Shown: positions 8,395 to 16,633, numbered from the stretch's first letter. The stretch: DNA of 64,000 bases from UBA1413 sp964552955 (GCA_964552955.1 CAZKIU010000008.1:34257-98256); one strand, 5' to 3'. Notes: a model not told the origin generated them from the sequence alone. Numbers and translations: made by a program.

Positions 8395-8423
8395 CAGTAT
8401 ACTTCGCTTCAAATTTAAGTCCG

Positions 8424-8431
8424 CAAAGATA
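8424..8431 (-). promoter_or_regulatory. Candidate -7 element for the thrS-infC operon
   Basis: The minus strand reads TATCTTTG, an exact TAnnTTTG, 30 bp upstream of the thrS start. A TTG (complement of CAA at 8448-8450) lies upstream with a 16-nt gap, shorter than the usual 19-21. Confidence 0.5.
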
Positions 8432-8573
8432 ATACTTTCCTATAAAACAATAAGTCCAATCTCACGATTTTAATCGGAGTAATTAGGGGATTAACAGCGT
8501 TTTTCCTATTTTTTAATTTATTTTGCAGGAAGTGGTTCCCGAAGAGCCACGACAACCTTTAAAATCTGATGTC

Positions 8574-10766
8574 ATGAAGATCCAATCCTTTCTCCTCGCC
8601 CTGCTGATCCTGCTGATTTCTGCCTCTGGTGCAATAGCCCAGAAGAAGATCACCATGGAAGACCTGTTCAAATCCAGGACTTTCACCCAGAAACAGTTGC
8701 CGGGAATGCAGCCGGCGAAGGACGGCAATCACTACACCCTGATGGAAGAAGGCACGAAGATCGTCAAATACAATTACCTGACCGGCCAGAAAGTGGCGAC
8801 ACTTCTTGATCTTAAGGCCGTGGCTGATGCCCCCCTGAAGGGATTCATGAGTTATGAACTGAGCGATGATGAAACGAAAATATTGCTGATGACCGAAATG
8901 GAGCCTATCTACCGGCACTCCTTCACGGCCAGTTATTATGTGTGGAATTCCGTCACACAGGAGCTTCTTCCCTTATCGGATAAGGGGAAGCAACAGTTGG
9001 CCACGTTTTCGCCCGATGGGGAACGGGTGGCCTTTGTGCGTGACAACAACCTCTTCATCAAGAATCTGAAATTCGGCACGGAGACGCAGGTCACCACCGA
9101 TGGGGAGAAAAACCGGATCATCAACGGCGCTCCCGACTGGGTGTATGAGGAGGAGTTCGGTTTCAGCAAGGCTTTTGCCTGGTCACCCGACAGCCGTTTT
9201 CTGGCCTATATCCGCTTTGATGAGACGGCGGTCAAGGAGTTTACCATGTCTCTTTTCAATGCTGCCGGCAACACCCCCGGAAAGGTGGAGTATCCCCGGC
9301 TCGAAACCTTCAAATATCCCCGTGCCGGGGAAGGCAACTCCCAGGTATCGGTGAAAATCTACGACGTGAAGGTGCGGTCTAACATCCTGGCTGCTACGGG
9401 CAAAGAGAGCGACATTTATATTCCACGGCTCCGCTGGGTCCCCGACGCTTCCAACCTGGTGGTCATGCGCATGAACCGGCGCCAGAACCAGCTCGACCTT
9501 CTGCTGACCAACCCATATACCGGCGATACCCGGCCCCTGTATACCGAGAAAAATGAGAAATATATAGACGAGAGTTTTTTCGACCACTTCACCTTCCTCG
9601 ACAACGGGCAGTTCGTGGTCATCAGCGAACGCGATGGCTTTGCCCACCTCTACCTCCATGACAAAGAGGGCTTCGAACTGAAACAACTGACCAGCGGAAA
9701 GTACGACATCACCGATTTCTACGGTTTTGATCCCGTCCGGAAACTCTTCTATTACCAGGCGGCTGCCGCGTCGCCCCTCCGGCGGGAAGTCTGCTTCGTG
9801 AGTGCCGACGGTAAAAAAAGAGGCCAGCTCTCGACCCTGGACGGTACCAACAGGGCCACCTTCAGCAGGAATTTCAACTACTACATCCATTATCATACGA
9901 GCAATACCACCCCGGCCCTGATCACCCTACACGACTGGAAGGGTAAACAGATCAGGGTGTTGGAGAGCAACGAAACCCTGAAATCCAAACTGGCGGAATA
10001 TGCGATTCCTGCCAGGGAGTTCTTCACCTTCACCACTCCGGAAGGTGTTCAGCTCAACGGCTGGTTGATCAAACCCGCGGGATGGGATCCTTCAAAGAAG
10101 TATCCTGTAGTGATGACCCAGTATAGTGGTCCCAATTCACAACAGGTCACCGATAGCTGGAGCGTGGGATGGAACGAATACCTGGCCCAGGAGGGTTTTG
10201 GTGTGGTTTGCGTGGATCCCCGGGGTACCGGGGCCCGTGGCGAGGAGTTCCGGAAGGTCACCTACATGCAATTGGGCCGGTATGAGTCAGACGACATGGT
10301 GGAAGCAGCTCGCTACCTGGCCTCCCTGCCCTGGGTCGACGGCAGCCGCATCGCCATCTGGGGCTGGAGCTATGGCGGCTTTATGACGGCCCTGACCATG
10401 GCCAAGGGTGGAACACTCTTCAAGGCCGGCATTGCCGTAGCCCCTGTCACCAACTGGAGGTACTACGATAACATCTACACCGAAAGATACATGCGCAAAC
10501 CCGAAGAAAACCCACAGGGCTATGACGACAACTCCCCCGTCACCCATGCCGCCAAAATTAAGGGCCGGTTGCTGCTGGTCCATGGCTCTGCCGACGATAA
10601 TGTGCATGTACAGAATTCCATGTCCTTCGCCGAAGCTCTCGTGCAAGCCGGCGTCCCCTTCGACATGGCCATCTATACCGACCGGAATCATGGCATCAGA
10701 GGCGGCAATACCACCATCCACCTCTATTCCAAAATGGAGGAATTCCTCAAACAGCAGCTATTCTGA
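8574..10766 (+). CDS. Dipeptidyl peptidase IV (S9 family)
   Basis: Exported serine peptidase that removes Xaa-Pro or Xaa-Ala dipeptides. The 730-aa product starts with a signal peptide (MKIQSFLLALLILLISASGAIAQ), followed by the beta-propeller domain (about 60-520) with PDWVYEEEFGF, the Glu-Glu substrate N-terminus anchor of true DPP-IV, and an alpha/beta-hydrolase domain. Catalytic triad visible: Ser599 in GWSYGG, Asp674 in GSADDNV, His706 in RNHGI, with spacing very close to the human enzyme. ATG at 8574 was chosen over the open frame upstream because it begins the signal peptide. The stop codon lies inside the first unit of an 8-bp tandem repeat. Confidence 0.96.
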   Translation: MKIQSFLLALLILLISASGAIAQKKITMEDLFKSRTFTQKQLPGMQPAKDGNHYTLMEEGTKIVKYNYLTGQKVATLLDLKAVADAPLKGFMSYELSDDETKILLMTEMEPIYRHSFTASYYVWNSVTQELLPLSDKGKQQLATFSPDGERVAFVRDNNLFIKNLKFGTETQVTTDGEKNRIINGAPDWVYEEEFGFSKAFAWSPDSRFLAYIRFDETAVKEFTMSLFNAAGNTPGKVEYPRLETFKYPRAGEGNSQVSVKIYDVKVRSNILAATGKESDIYIPRLRWVPDASNLVVMRMNRRQNQLDLLLTNPYTGDTRPLYTEKNEKYIDESFFDHFTFLDNGQFVVISERDGFAHLYLHDKEGFELKQLTSGKYDITDFYGFDPVRKLFYYQAAAASPLRREVCFVSADGKKRGQLSTLDGTNRATFSRNFNYYIHYHTSNTTPALITLHDWKGKQIRVLESNETLKSKLAEYAIPAREFFTFTTPEGVQLNGWLIKPAGWDPSKKYPVVMTQYSGPNSQQVTDSWSVGWNEYLAQEGFGVVCVDPRGTGARGEEFRKVTYMQLGRYESDDMVEAARYLASLPWVDGSRIAIWGWSYGGFMTALTMAKGGTLFKAGIAVAPVTNWRYYDNIYTERYMRKPEENPQGYDDNSPVTHAAKIKGRLLLVHGSADDNVHVQNSMSFAEALVQAGVPFDMAIYTDRNHGIRGGNTTIHLYSKMEEFLKQQLF

Positions 10767-10798
10767 TATTCTGATATTCTGATATTCTGATATTCTGA
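10759..10798. repeat. Five perfect tandem copies of TATTCTGA
   Basis: Eight-bp unit repeated five times with no mismatch. The first unit (10759-10766) spans the end of the dpp4 coding frame, including its TGA stop. The repeat is joined directly to the heptamer array at 10801. Confidence 0.97.
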
Positions 10799-10800
10799 CC

Positions 10801-10920
10801 TTCCAGACTCAAGATTCCAGATTCAGGATTCCAGACTCAAGATTCCAGATTCCAGATTCAAGATTCCAGATTCAAGATTCCAGATTCCAGATTTCCACAT
10901 TCAGGATTCAAGACTCAAGA
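10801..10920. repeat. Degenerate heptamer array A(T/C)TC(C/A)(A/G)G, copy 1
   Basis: About 17 tandem 7-bp units alternating among ATTCCAG, ATTCAAG, ACTCAAG and ATTCAGG, with one irregular unit near 10891-10900. It lies between the convergent dpp4 and amidase genes and runs into the 3' coding end of the amidase. The same array type occurs at 23073-23181. There are no unique spacers, so it is not CRISPR. Confidence 0.95.
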
Positions 10921-11677
10921 CTCCAAAGCGATCTTTGTCATTCAGAACTGGAAATTTATCCCTGAAGGCCTGAAGTTCCTCCAGGCTGAGAGAGAAGGTG
11001 TGGACGGACTCCTTATCACCCATGAGGGTAGTATCGCCTTTGGGGGTGATCATCATGGAATCGCCCAGATAGTGGAGCCCCATGCCGTCGGAGCCTACCC
11101 TGTTAACAGCCAGGCAGTAGCATTGGTTTTCGATGGCCCGTGCCAGGGGAAGGGCTTTCCACACATGATGGCGGGCCGCAGGCCAGTTGGCCACATAGAT
11201 CAACAGGTCATAACCGTCGTGGTTGCGGCTCCACACCGGGAAACGGAGGTCATAGCAGATGAGCAGCCTGATGTTCCATCCTTTCCAGGTCACGGTGACC
11301 CGTTGTTGGCCCGGGGTGAAATGGAGCGGTTCACCCCCCATGGTAAAGAGATGTCTTTTATCATACCAGAGGGGGCCCTGACCGGGAGCCGCCCACACCA
11401 ACCGGTTGAAATAGCAGCCATTATCCCTGATGATCAGACTTCCGGCCAGAACGGCCTGGCATTCCTCCGCCTTTTTACGCATCCAGGTCACCGTCGGGCC
11501 GTCCATCTCTTCGGCCAGCAAGGCTGAAGACATGGTGAAGCCTGTAGTGAACATCTCGGGAAGCAGGATCACGTCGGTATTCCCCGCCATCTCTATCAAC
11601 CGGGATATATGCTCCCTGTTGGCGGCCGGGTTCTCCCAGGCCAGCGAAGGCTGCACCACGGTAACCCTGAGTCCCAT
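10901..11677 (-). CDS. Carbon-nitrogen hydrolase, probable omega-amidase (YafV/Nit2-like)
   Basis: Predicted cytoplasmic amidase of the nitrilase superfamily, possibly cleaving alpha-ketoglutaramate or alpha-ketosuccinamate. The 258-aa product has all three catalytic segments: Glu in ILLPEMFTTGF, Lys in LWYDKRHLF, and Cys in LLICYDLRFPVW. Family length is about 255-270 aa. The last codons (...VLSLES, stop) are formed from units of the heptamer repeat, so the natural C terminus seems to have been replaced or extended by repeat sequence. It starts 1 bp after the plsC-type gene stop, in one operon with it and the B3/B4 gene. Confidence 0.9.
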   Translation of the reverse strand: MGLRVTVVQPSLAWENPAANREHISRLIEMAGNTDVILLPEMFTTGFTMSSALLAEEMDGPTVTWMRKKAEECQAVLAGSLIIRDNGCYFNRLVWAAPGQGPLWYDKRHLFTMGGEPLHFTPGQQRVTVTWKGWNIRLLICYDLRFPVWSRNHDGYDLLIYVANWPAARHHVWKALPLARAIENQCYCLAVNRVGSDGMGLHYLGDSMMITPKGDTTLMGDKESVHTFSLSLEELQAFRDKFPVLNDKDRFGVLSLES

Positions 11678-11678
11678 A

Positions 11679-12233
11679 TCAGTAGTCGGTATTGAATAAT
11701 TCGGGATACTTGCCTTTCACCCCCAGCTCACGGTAATAATCCTTCATCCGGCGGATGTCTGCATCCGCATCGCTGGTGAGCTCCAGGGTCTGATACCAGC
11801 CGATTTCCTTGCGGCCCCAGTCGAAGAAACCCAGGTATACTTTAGCCCCCGTAGCCCTGGCAATCGCATGAAAACCAGCCTTCCACCGTTTGGTGCGCTT
11901 GCGGGTCCCTTCAGGCGTGATCGCCAGATGAAACTTCTCATGTTTATTGAATTCGTCGATGATCTGTTTGACCACGGAGGCCCCATGGGACCGGTCAACT
12001 GGGATGGCCCCCGACTGCCGGAGCAACCACCCCAGAGGCCAGAAAAACATCTCTTTCTTGATCACGGTATGGGCTACACCGCCTACCGAAGTGTAATAGA
12101 GCCAGGAAATCACATAATCCCAGATGCTGGTGTGCGGAGCACCAATGATGATCGCCTTAGGATCGGGCATTTCTCCGGCCATGGCTTTCCATCCCCACAA
12201 TCTCATGATCACTTTACATATATTCTGCCTCAT
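11679..12233 (-). CDS. 1-acyl-glycerol-3-phosphate acyltransferase family protein
   Basis: Predicted membrane-associated acyltransferase of phospholipid or lipid A-type metabolism (PlsC family), 184 aa. The HxxxxD catalytic motif is APHTSIWD near residue 34, and the phosphate-binding motif is ITPEGTRKRTKRWKAGFHAIA. It is shorter than typical PlsC (about 240 aa) and matches the small soluble-looking subgroup common in Bacteroidota. It is 3 bp from the B3/B4 gene and 1 bp from the amidase gene. Confidence 0.88.
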   Translation of the reverse strand: MRQNICKVIMRLWGWKAMAGEMPDPKAIIIGAPHTSIWDYVISWLYYTSVGGVAHTVIKKEMFFWPLGWLLRQSGAIPVDRSHGASVVKQIIDEFNKHEKFHLAITPEGTRKRTKRWKAGFHAIARATGAKVYLGFFDWGRKEIGWYQTLELTSDADADIRRMKDYYRELGVKGKYPELFNTDY

Positions 12234-12236
12234 AGC

Positions 12237-12902
12237 TTAATCTACTAATTGAATTTCTACATTTTGTGTCCCGGCAAACGCTTTCAGCCAGTTCACGGCT
12301 TGTTGACCTGCAGCTTCCAAGTCAGCCGATGATCCGAAATCGATGAACACCATCAGGAAACGCCGGGTGGAAGGCGTCACCCGGGTACGCTCCGAATCAC
12401 TCGTGGGGGATCCGAAGGGCCCGCGCCGATCCCGGAAAACAGGCAATCCTTCGATGTTGAACTCCCCCCTGCCGATCGCCTGATAGGGCTCCCCTGCCCT
12501 GCCAATGCCAAACTCCACCTCCCCCCCGAGGGCCGCTGCATCATAACCCCCTATCGAAAAGCCGGAGGTGATGGAGACCAGGTTGAGCAAGTCGACCACA
12601 TTGCTGATCCGGTATAGCGCTTCACCCCTGACCACCCGGCGCAGGAGCGCCTCCGCCGACAGCCGGTACCGCGCAGGATCCTTACCCACACGCCGGTAAG
12701 CCGCCCGGGAGGCCCTGATGGCCGGCAGGGTGCTGATCTCCTCCGTCTTCAGCGTTCCACGCAACGCCAGACATCGCTCATCCATCAACGCCAACAATCC
12801 CTCCGGAGAATCCCCGGTGACCACATCACACTCCAGACACAACAGCCTGATCCCCGGCACCTTGCCCCTGAGCTCCTCCGATATCGATATGGCAGACATC
12901 AT
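12237..12902 (-). CDS. Stand-alone B3/B4 tRNA-binding-domain protein
   Basis: The 221-aa protein resembles the B3/B4 editing domain of the phenylalanyl-tRNA synthetase beta subunit: LPAIRASRAAYRRVGKDPARYRLSAEALLRRV and LYRISNVVDLLNLVSITSGFSIGGYD are the family signatures. Stand-alone members may edit mischarged tRNA or hydrolyse amino-acid adducts; the real substrate is not known. Start is one of two adjacent ATG codons (12900-12902 or 12897-12899). It heads the operon with the acyltransferase and amidase genes, without an obvious functional link. Confidence 0.8.
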   Translation of the reverse strand: MMSAISISEELRGKVPGIRLLCLECDVVTGDSPEGLLALMDERCLALRGTLKTEEISTLPAIRASRAAYRRVGKDPARYRLSAEALLRRVVRGEALYRISNVVDLLNLVSITSGFSIGGYDAAALGGEVEFGIGRAGEPYQAIGRGEFNIEGLPVFRDRRGPFGSPTSDSERTRVTPSTRRFLMVFIDFGSSADLEAAGQQAVNWLKAFAGTQNVEIQLVD

Positions 12903-12922
12903 CCTTCCCCGTTTCTTCTAAC

Positions 12923-12949
12923 AAAAAACAGGCGCGAAGCCTGTTTTTT
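12923..12949 (-). terminator. Terminator after the DUF2795 gene
   Basis: Hairpin ACAGGC-GCGAA-GCCTGT flanked by A and T runs on both sides, so it could work in both directions. On the minus strand it lies right after the DUF2795 stop at 12958 and before the B3/B4 gene. Confidence 0.85.
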
Positions 12950-12957
12950 CTATTCTG

Positions 12958-13179
12958 TTAATACTCATCCTCATTGAAAAAAAAGTCATCCTTGCTGGGA
13001 TAATCAGGCCAGATGTCCTCAATACTCTCATACACTTCGCCCTCATCTTCAATCTCCTGAAGATTCTCTATTACTTCCAGAGGAGCCCCCGAACGAATGG
13101 CAAAATCAATCAATTCGTCCTTGGTGGCTGGCCAGGGTGCATCCTCCAGTTTAGATGCCAATTCGAGTGTCCAATACAT
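12958..13179 (-). CDS. DUF2795 family protein
   Basis: Small acidic protein of 73 aa: MYWTLELASKLEDAPWPATK at the N terminus and IEDIWPDYPSKDDFFF at the C terminus. This is a strongly conserved family in Bacteroidota with no established function. It is transcribed alone: a -7 element lies upstream at 13237-13244 and a terminator directly follows. Confidence 0.9.
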   Translation of the reverse strand: MYWTLELASKLEDAPWPATKDELIDFAIRSGAPLEVIENLQEIEDEGEVYESIEDIWPDYPSKDDFFFNEDEY

Positions 13180-13236
13180 AATCGTTGATTATTAAGGTGT
13201 TACAATTGTCCTGTTTGAAAATTTCCGCGAATATAA

Positions 13237-13244
13237 CAAAATTA
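13237..13244 (-). promoter_or_regulatory. Candidate -7 element for the DUF2795 gene
   Basis: The minus strand reads TAATTTTG, an exact TAnnTTTG, 58 bp upstream of the start. No matching -33 box was seen at the expected distance. Confidence 0.4.
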
Positions 13245-13298
13245 TAATAACGCTGGTTATGTATACCACCTATTATTAAACATTTTCAAACGAATGAT

Positions 13299-14600
13299 TC
13301 ATTCACCCGAATAATACGATTTCTTGAATTCGATGTATTCCTGAATAATAAACTCTTTTACAGGGGGCCAGAGCAGGACGGCATCGCCCTCGACCTGGAA
13401 AACCTTTCCATGGTTCTTGCCGTTGGCTTTATTCATCTGGGCGAAATTGACCGCGAAGTTTTTCACGTCGCCGCAACTGTCGGCAAGCTGGCGCAAGGAG
13501 ACCTTCTCATCCTTTTCGAACATCTCCATGTAACGGATCAGGATCTTACTGTTGTTTTGTCCGGGTTTCTGAAACCATTTGGGAACACGGCTTTTCACCT
13601 TGGTCACTTCCTGTTCTTCCAGGAATTCCTCTCCCCCTCCGGCAACCTCAGGCTCTGGTTCAGGCGCACCGGCATCTTCCGGGGAGGTTATTTCAGCCAC
13701 AGGAGGGTTGAAGGTCATGGGAACTTGCTGCTCAGTAAGGCTTGTTTTGATTCTTATTCTTTTCCGCGGCGTGGTGCGCAGGCTGGCCTGCGACGCATCA
13801 GCCTCCCAGGGTGCGGCAGGACTTTCTTCATAACGCTCCCCTCCGGAATCCCGGACCGGGGTGGCCATCATCGTTTCTTCCGCCGCTTTCGCCTTGATGG
13901 GACGAGGCTTGGCCTGTTTTGTGCTTGCCGGGGTCTCCCGAAAAGAAGATTCCTCCCTGCGGTTCTCCTCCTCTTCATTCAGATCGGAGGCATATACGGT
14001 CAACAACTTGAACGAGCGGAGAAACAGCTCACTGGTGTCAAACTGGTCCTGTGCGCTGTCAAGGGTCTGCATCATCACCTGGTCGCGGAAACTCTCATTC
14101 GACAAATATTTGAAGGTGACCTCTTCAGAACTGAAATCGTTTTCCAGGATCCGGAAATAATCCTGGAGGACCTCCTCAGTAGCCCCGGTCACCTTGGGTG
14201 AACAATACACAAGGACATGCCTGTATCCCGGGAAATAGCAGATCAGGGAAAGGTAAGCCCTGAGCAGGTTCTTGATGACCCGGTTGCGGGTATCGGTGCG
14301 GGACCCGAAATTAATACCCAGTTCATGAAACGTGATATTAACCGCATAAATGGTTTTGTCATGGGTATAGCCCATGACGTCCACTTCGGTCTGCGTTACC
14401 GTCTGTTCAAAACCGGTTTTAAAAATTTCGGTAAACGCCTTATGGCGTTGAATCCTGTCGAATTCCCTGCGGGCCAGGCCCATTTCCGTCTCCCCGATGG
14501 GCCAGTTTCCCGAGGGCTTCCAGTTCTGCTGAACGATGCAACACCCCATGACGTGTCTCAGATAGCTGTTTACCAGTGATTCTCCAATGTCAATCTTCAT
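13299..14600 (-). CDS. Uncharacterised protein, possible PD-(D/E)XK-like N-terminal fold
   Basis: Function not known; 433 aa. The N-terminal part (about 1-190) begins MKIDIGESLVNSYLRHVMGC, which I recall as an uncharacterised family in Bacteroidota and other anaerobes, and contains TEVDVMGY followed by IYAVNITFHELGINFG. The acidic strand then alternating hydrophobic strand is compatible with a restriction-nuclease-like core, but that is inference. Residues about 200-320 are a low-complexity linker rich in E, P, T and A. The C-terminal 90 residues (VPKWFQKPGQ ... YIEFKKSYYSGE) form a separate folded segment. MKIDIGESL was chosen as start over the open frame upstream. It is 80 bp downstream of the PduO gene. 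Confidence 0.7.
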   Translation of the reverse strand: MKIDIGESLVNSYLRHVMGCCIVQQNWKPSGNWPIGETEMGLARREFDRIQRHKAFTEIFKTGFEQTVTQTEVDVMGYTHDKTIYAVNITFHELGINFGSRTDTRNRVIKNLLRAYLSLICYFPGYRHVLVYCSPKVTGATEEVLQDYFRILENDFSSEEVTFKYLSNESFRDQVMMQTLDSAQDQFDTSELFLRSFKLLTVYASDLNEEEENRREESSFRETPASTKQAKPRPIKAKAAEETMMATPVRDSGGERYEESPAAPWEADASQASLRTTPRKRIRIKTSLTEQQVPMTFNPPVAEITSPEDAGAPEPEPEVAGGGEEFLEEQEVTKVKSRVPKWFQKPGQNNSKILIRYMEMFEKDEKVSLRQLADSCGDVKNFAVNFAQMNKANGKNHGKVFQVEGDAVLLWPPVKEFIIQEYIEFKKSYYSGE

Positions 14601-14680
14601 GTTTTTCACTTTTCGCCGGCCCGCCTCCCCGATAGCAGGAAACGACAACGGCTTGGTTATCTCGGTTTTCTATTTATCTC

Positions 14681-15241
14681 CTATTTCCGTCCTGAAATCC
14701 AGGGAATCTCGGCCACCCCATGATCGGCAGCCAGTTTTCTGGCCAGCACAAACAGGTAATCTGAAAGCCTGTTGATGTAATGGAGGAGGGCTGCATCCAC
14801 TTCACTGGATTCAGCAAGCCTGACCATATTCCGTTCGGCACGCCGGCAGACCGTCCGGGCAATATGACAATAACTGACCAGGAGTGATCCCCCCGGAAGG
14901 ATGAAATGGTTCAGGGGAACGAGAGCGGTCTCATAGGCATCGATGGCCTTCTCCAACAGCGTGATCTCTTCCGGAGTCACTACCAGCTGACCGGTAATGG
15001 CGGCCCCCTTTTCATCGGAAGCCAGCTTGGAAGCCATAATAAATAGATTGTGCTGCACCCTGAGCAGGAGATCCTTCACCTCCTGATCCTCTGACTGGGC
15101 ACAAACCAGTCCCACCCAGGAATTCAATTCATCTACGGTTCCATAGGCGTCGAGCCTCAGTGCACTCTTCCTGACCCGGCTTCCCCCCACCAGTCCGGTG
15201 GTCCCGTCATCACCCGTTTTGGTATAGATCTTAAAATCCAT
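14681..15241 (-). CDS. Cob(I)yrinic acid a,c-diamide adenosyltransferase, PduO type
   Basis: Transfers adenosyl from ATP to cob(I)alamin to make coenzyme B12, for example for methylmalonyl-CoA mutase. The 186-aa product has the PduO N-terminal KIYTKTGDDGTTGLVGGSRV ATP-binding loop, DAYGTVDELNSWVG, and the C-terminal CRRAERNMVRLAE ... LLHYINRLSDYLFVLARK signatures, with the Arg and Asp residues of the active site present. It begins 5 bp after the ABC ATPase stop. Confidence 0.95.
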   Translation of the reverse strand: MDFKIYTKTGDDGTTGLVGGSRVRKSALRLDAYGTVDELNSWVGLVCAQSEDQEVKDLLLRVQHNLFIMASKLASDEKGAAITGQLVVTPEEITLLEKAIDAYETALVPLNHFILPGGSLLVSYCHIARTVCRRAERNMVRLAESSEVDAALLHYINRLSDYLFVLARKLAADHGVAEIPWISGRK

Positions 15242-15246
15242 GGTGG

Positions 15247-15945
15247 TCAGTAAATGGGGTTAGGATTGCGATAGTCGGCTTCTATCTCTCCGTCTTTGAG
15301 CCGGATAATGCGATGGGCATGCCGGGCAATATCCTCTTCGTGGGTCACCATCAGCAGCGTGTTTCCTTTTCTGTGAATGTCGGCAAAGAGCTTCATGATC
15401 TCCTCAGAAATGCGGGAATCCAGGTTCCCGGTGGGTTCATCGGCAAGAATCAGGGATGGCCGGTTGATCAGGGCACGGGCGATGGCCACCCTTTGCCGCT
15501 GGCCCCCCGAGAGTTCGTTGGGCTTATGTTCCACCCTGTCGCCCAGTCCTACATCTTCCAGCATCTTCAGGGCCAGCTCGCGCCTCACCTGTTTCTTCTC
15601 CCCCGCATAAATCAACGGAAGCATGACATTCTCCAAAGCGGTATTCCGCGGGAGCAGGTTGAAAACCTGGAAGACAAAACCAATCTCCCGGTTCCGGATT
15701 TCCGCCAGCTGGTTATCGCTCATGCTGCTCACCTCCGTGCCGTTGAGGATATAATTCCCCCCCGAAGGCGTGTCCAGACAACCAATGATGTTCATCAGTG
15801 TGGACTTTCCGGAACCTGAAGCTCCCATAACGGCCACATACTCCCCTTTTAAAATATCAAGGGTCACCGAACGCAAAGCCCTGACCACCGAGGGCCCGAC
15901 CTTGTAATTCTTGGTGATCTTATCCAAGTGAATGACTTTCTCCAT
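15247..15945 (-). CDS. ABC transporter ATP-binding protein (MacB/LolD type)
   Basis: 232-aa ATPase of the LolD/MacB family, normally partnered with an FtsX-like permease in lipoprotein or efflux export; no permease gene lies next to it here. Motifs: Walker A GASGSGKSTL, Q-loop GFVFQVFNLLPR, signature LSGGQRQRVAIARAL, Walker B LILADEPTGNLDS, and switch His in VTHEED. MEKVIHLD was chosen as the start. It lies 18 bp after the methyltransferase-like gene and 5 bp before the PduO gene. Confidence 0.93.
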   Translation of the reverse strand: MEKVIHLDKITKNYKVGPSVVRALRSVTLDILKGEYVAVMGASGSGKSTLMNIIGCLDTPSGGNYILNGTEVSSMSDNQLAEIRNREIGFVFQVFNLLPRNTALENVMLPLIYAGEKKQVRRELALKMLEDVGLGDRVEHKPNELSGGQRQRVAIARALINRPSLILADEPTGNLDSRISEEIMKLFADIHRKGNTLLMVTHEEDIARHAHRIIRLKDGEIEADYRNPNPIY

Positions 15946-15963
15946 CTGAAAAAACCTCAATGC

Positions 15964-16563
15964 TCATATGAGAAACCACTCCCTGACGAAGTAGTTCTGT
16001 TTTCTGAATTTCGGGTTAAAAATAACGATTCCCGTATTATTTACTTCAATGGTGATGGTGGTCTTCGTTGACTGGCGCAAGGTATTAAAAAAATTAGTCA
16101 TCTCCAAATGGCGCAGTTGAAGGAGGATCCAGCAGGCGGGTTCTTTCCCTTCGGGCAGCTCCGGGGGGAAGTGGGCAGGAAGGCTTCCCACGATCATCTC
16201 TCGGCAGTCCCGCTCCCCCGCCCCTCCATGAGGATAAGGCTGAGCCTCCCCCGTATCCCCGCCATCCCTGCCGCCGGCGACTGATGGCCCCATCGCATCG
16301 ATGATCCGACGCAACAGAGGCTCCTCCTCCTGCCAACGGAGGTGGTCAGGCTTAAAAAAAAGGAGCAGTCTGAGGAGCTTCTCCGCATCATTACGCTCCC
16401 TTCGCTTCAGGGACCCCAGCCATGCCCGCTGATGCGGGGTCAGAAACTTCTTCCCATAGAGGACCCTGGCCACCAAATGATAAACATAAGGCGAGTGAAT
16501 TCTGAAACCATATGGATTGGTATGGATGGTGCCCATATTTCTGGTTGGTCCCTTTAATACCAT
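15964..16563 (-). CDS. Decayed SAM-methyltransferase-like protein
   Basis: 199 aa if started at MVLKGPTRNMG. The N-terminal stretch NPYGFRIHSPYVYHLVARVLYGKKF and the C-terminal stretch TTITIEVNNTGIVIFNPKFRKQNYFV match what I recall of a Bacteroidota class I methyltransferase family, whose members carry IHSPFV at the start and a ...GIxFFxxxLxKQHF end. The middle, where the family has its SAM-binding ELGTxxGxST loop, is instead a Gly/Arg/Glu-rich stretch without any glycine-loop motif (about residues 85-135). It may be a catalytically dead relative or a gene in decay. It is first in the operon with the ABC ATPase and PduO genes. Confidence 0.6.
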   Translation of the reverse strand: MVLKGPTRNMGTIHTNPYGFRIHSPYVYHLVARVLYGKKFLTPHQRAWLGSLKRRERNDAEKLLRLLLFFKPDHLRWQEEEPLLRRIIDAMGPSVAGGRDGGDTGEAQPYPHGGAGERDCREMIVGSLPAHFPPELPEGKEPACWILLQLRHLEMTNFFNTLRQSTKTTITIEVNNTGIVIFNPKFRKQNYFVREWFLI

Positions 16564-16633
16564 AATTTTCCAATGCCCCTCCGGAATCTCCCCAAGGCCT
16601 GGAAGGTCCACCTGCGCCTATCGGCCCTTCCGG

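Noticed and set aside
10801..10920. CRISPR array
   Set aside because: Units are 7 bp, contiguous, degenerate and without spacers; no cas gene in the window.
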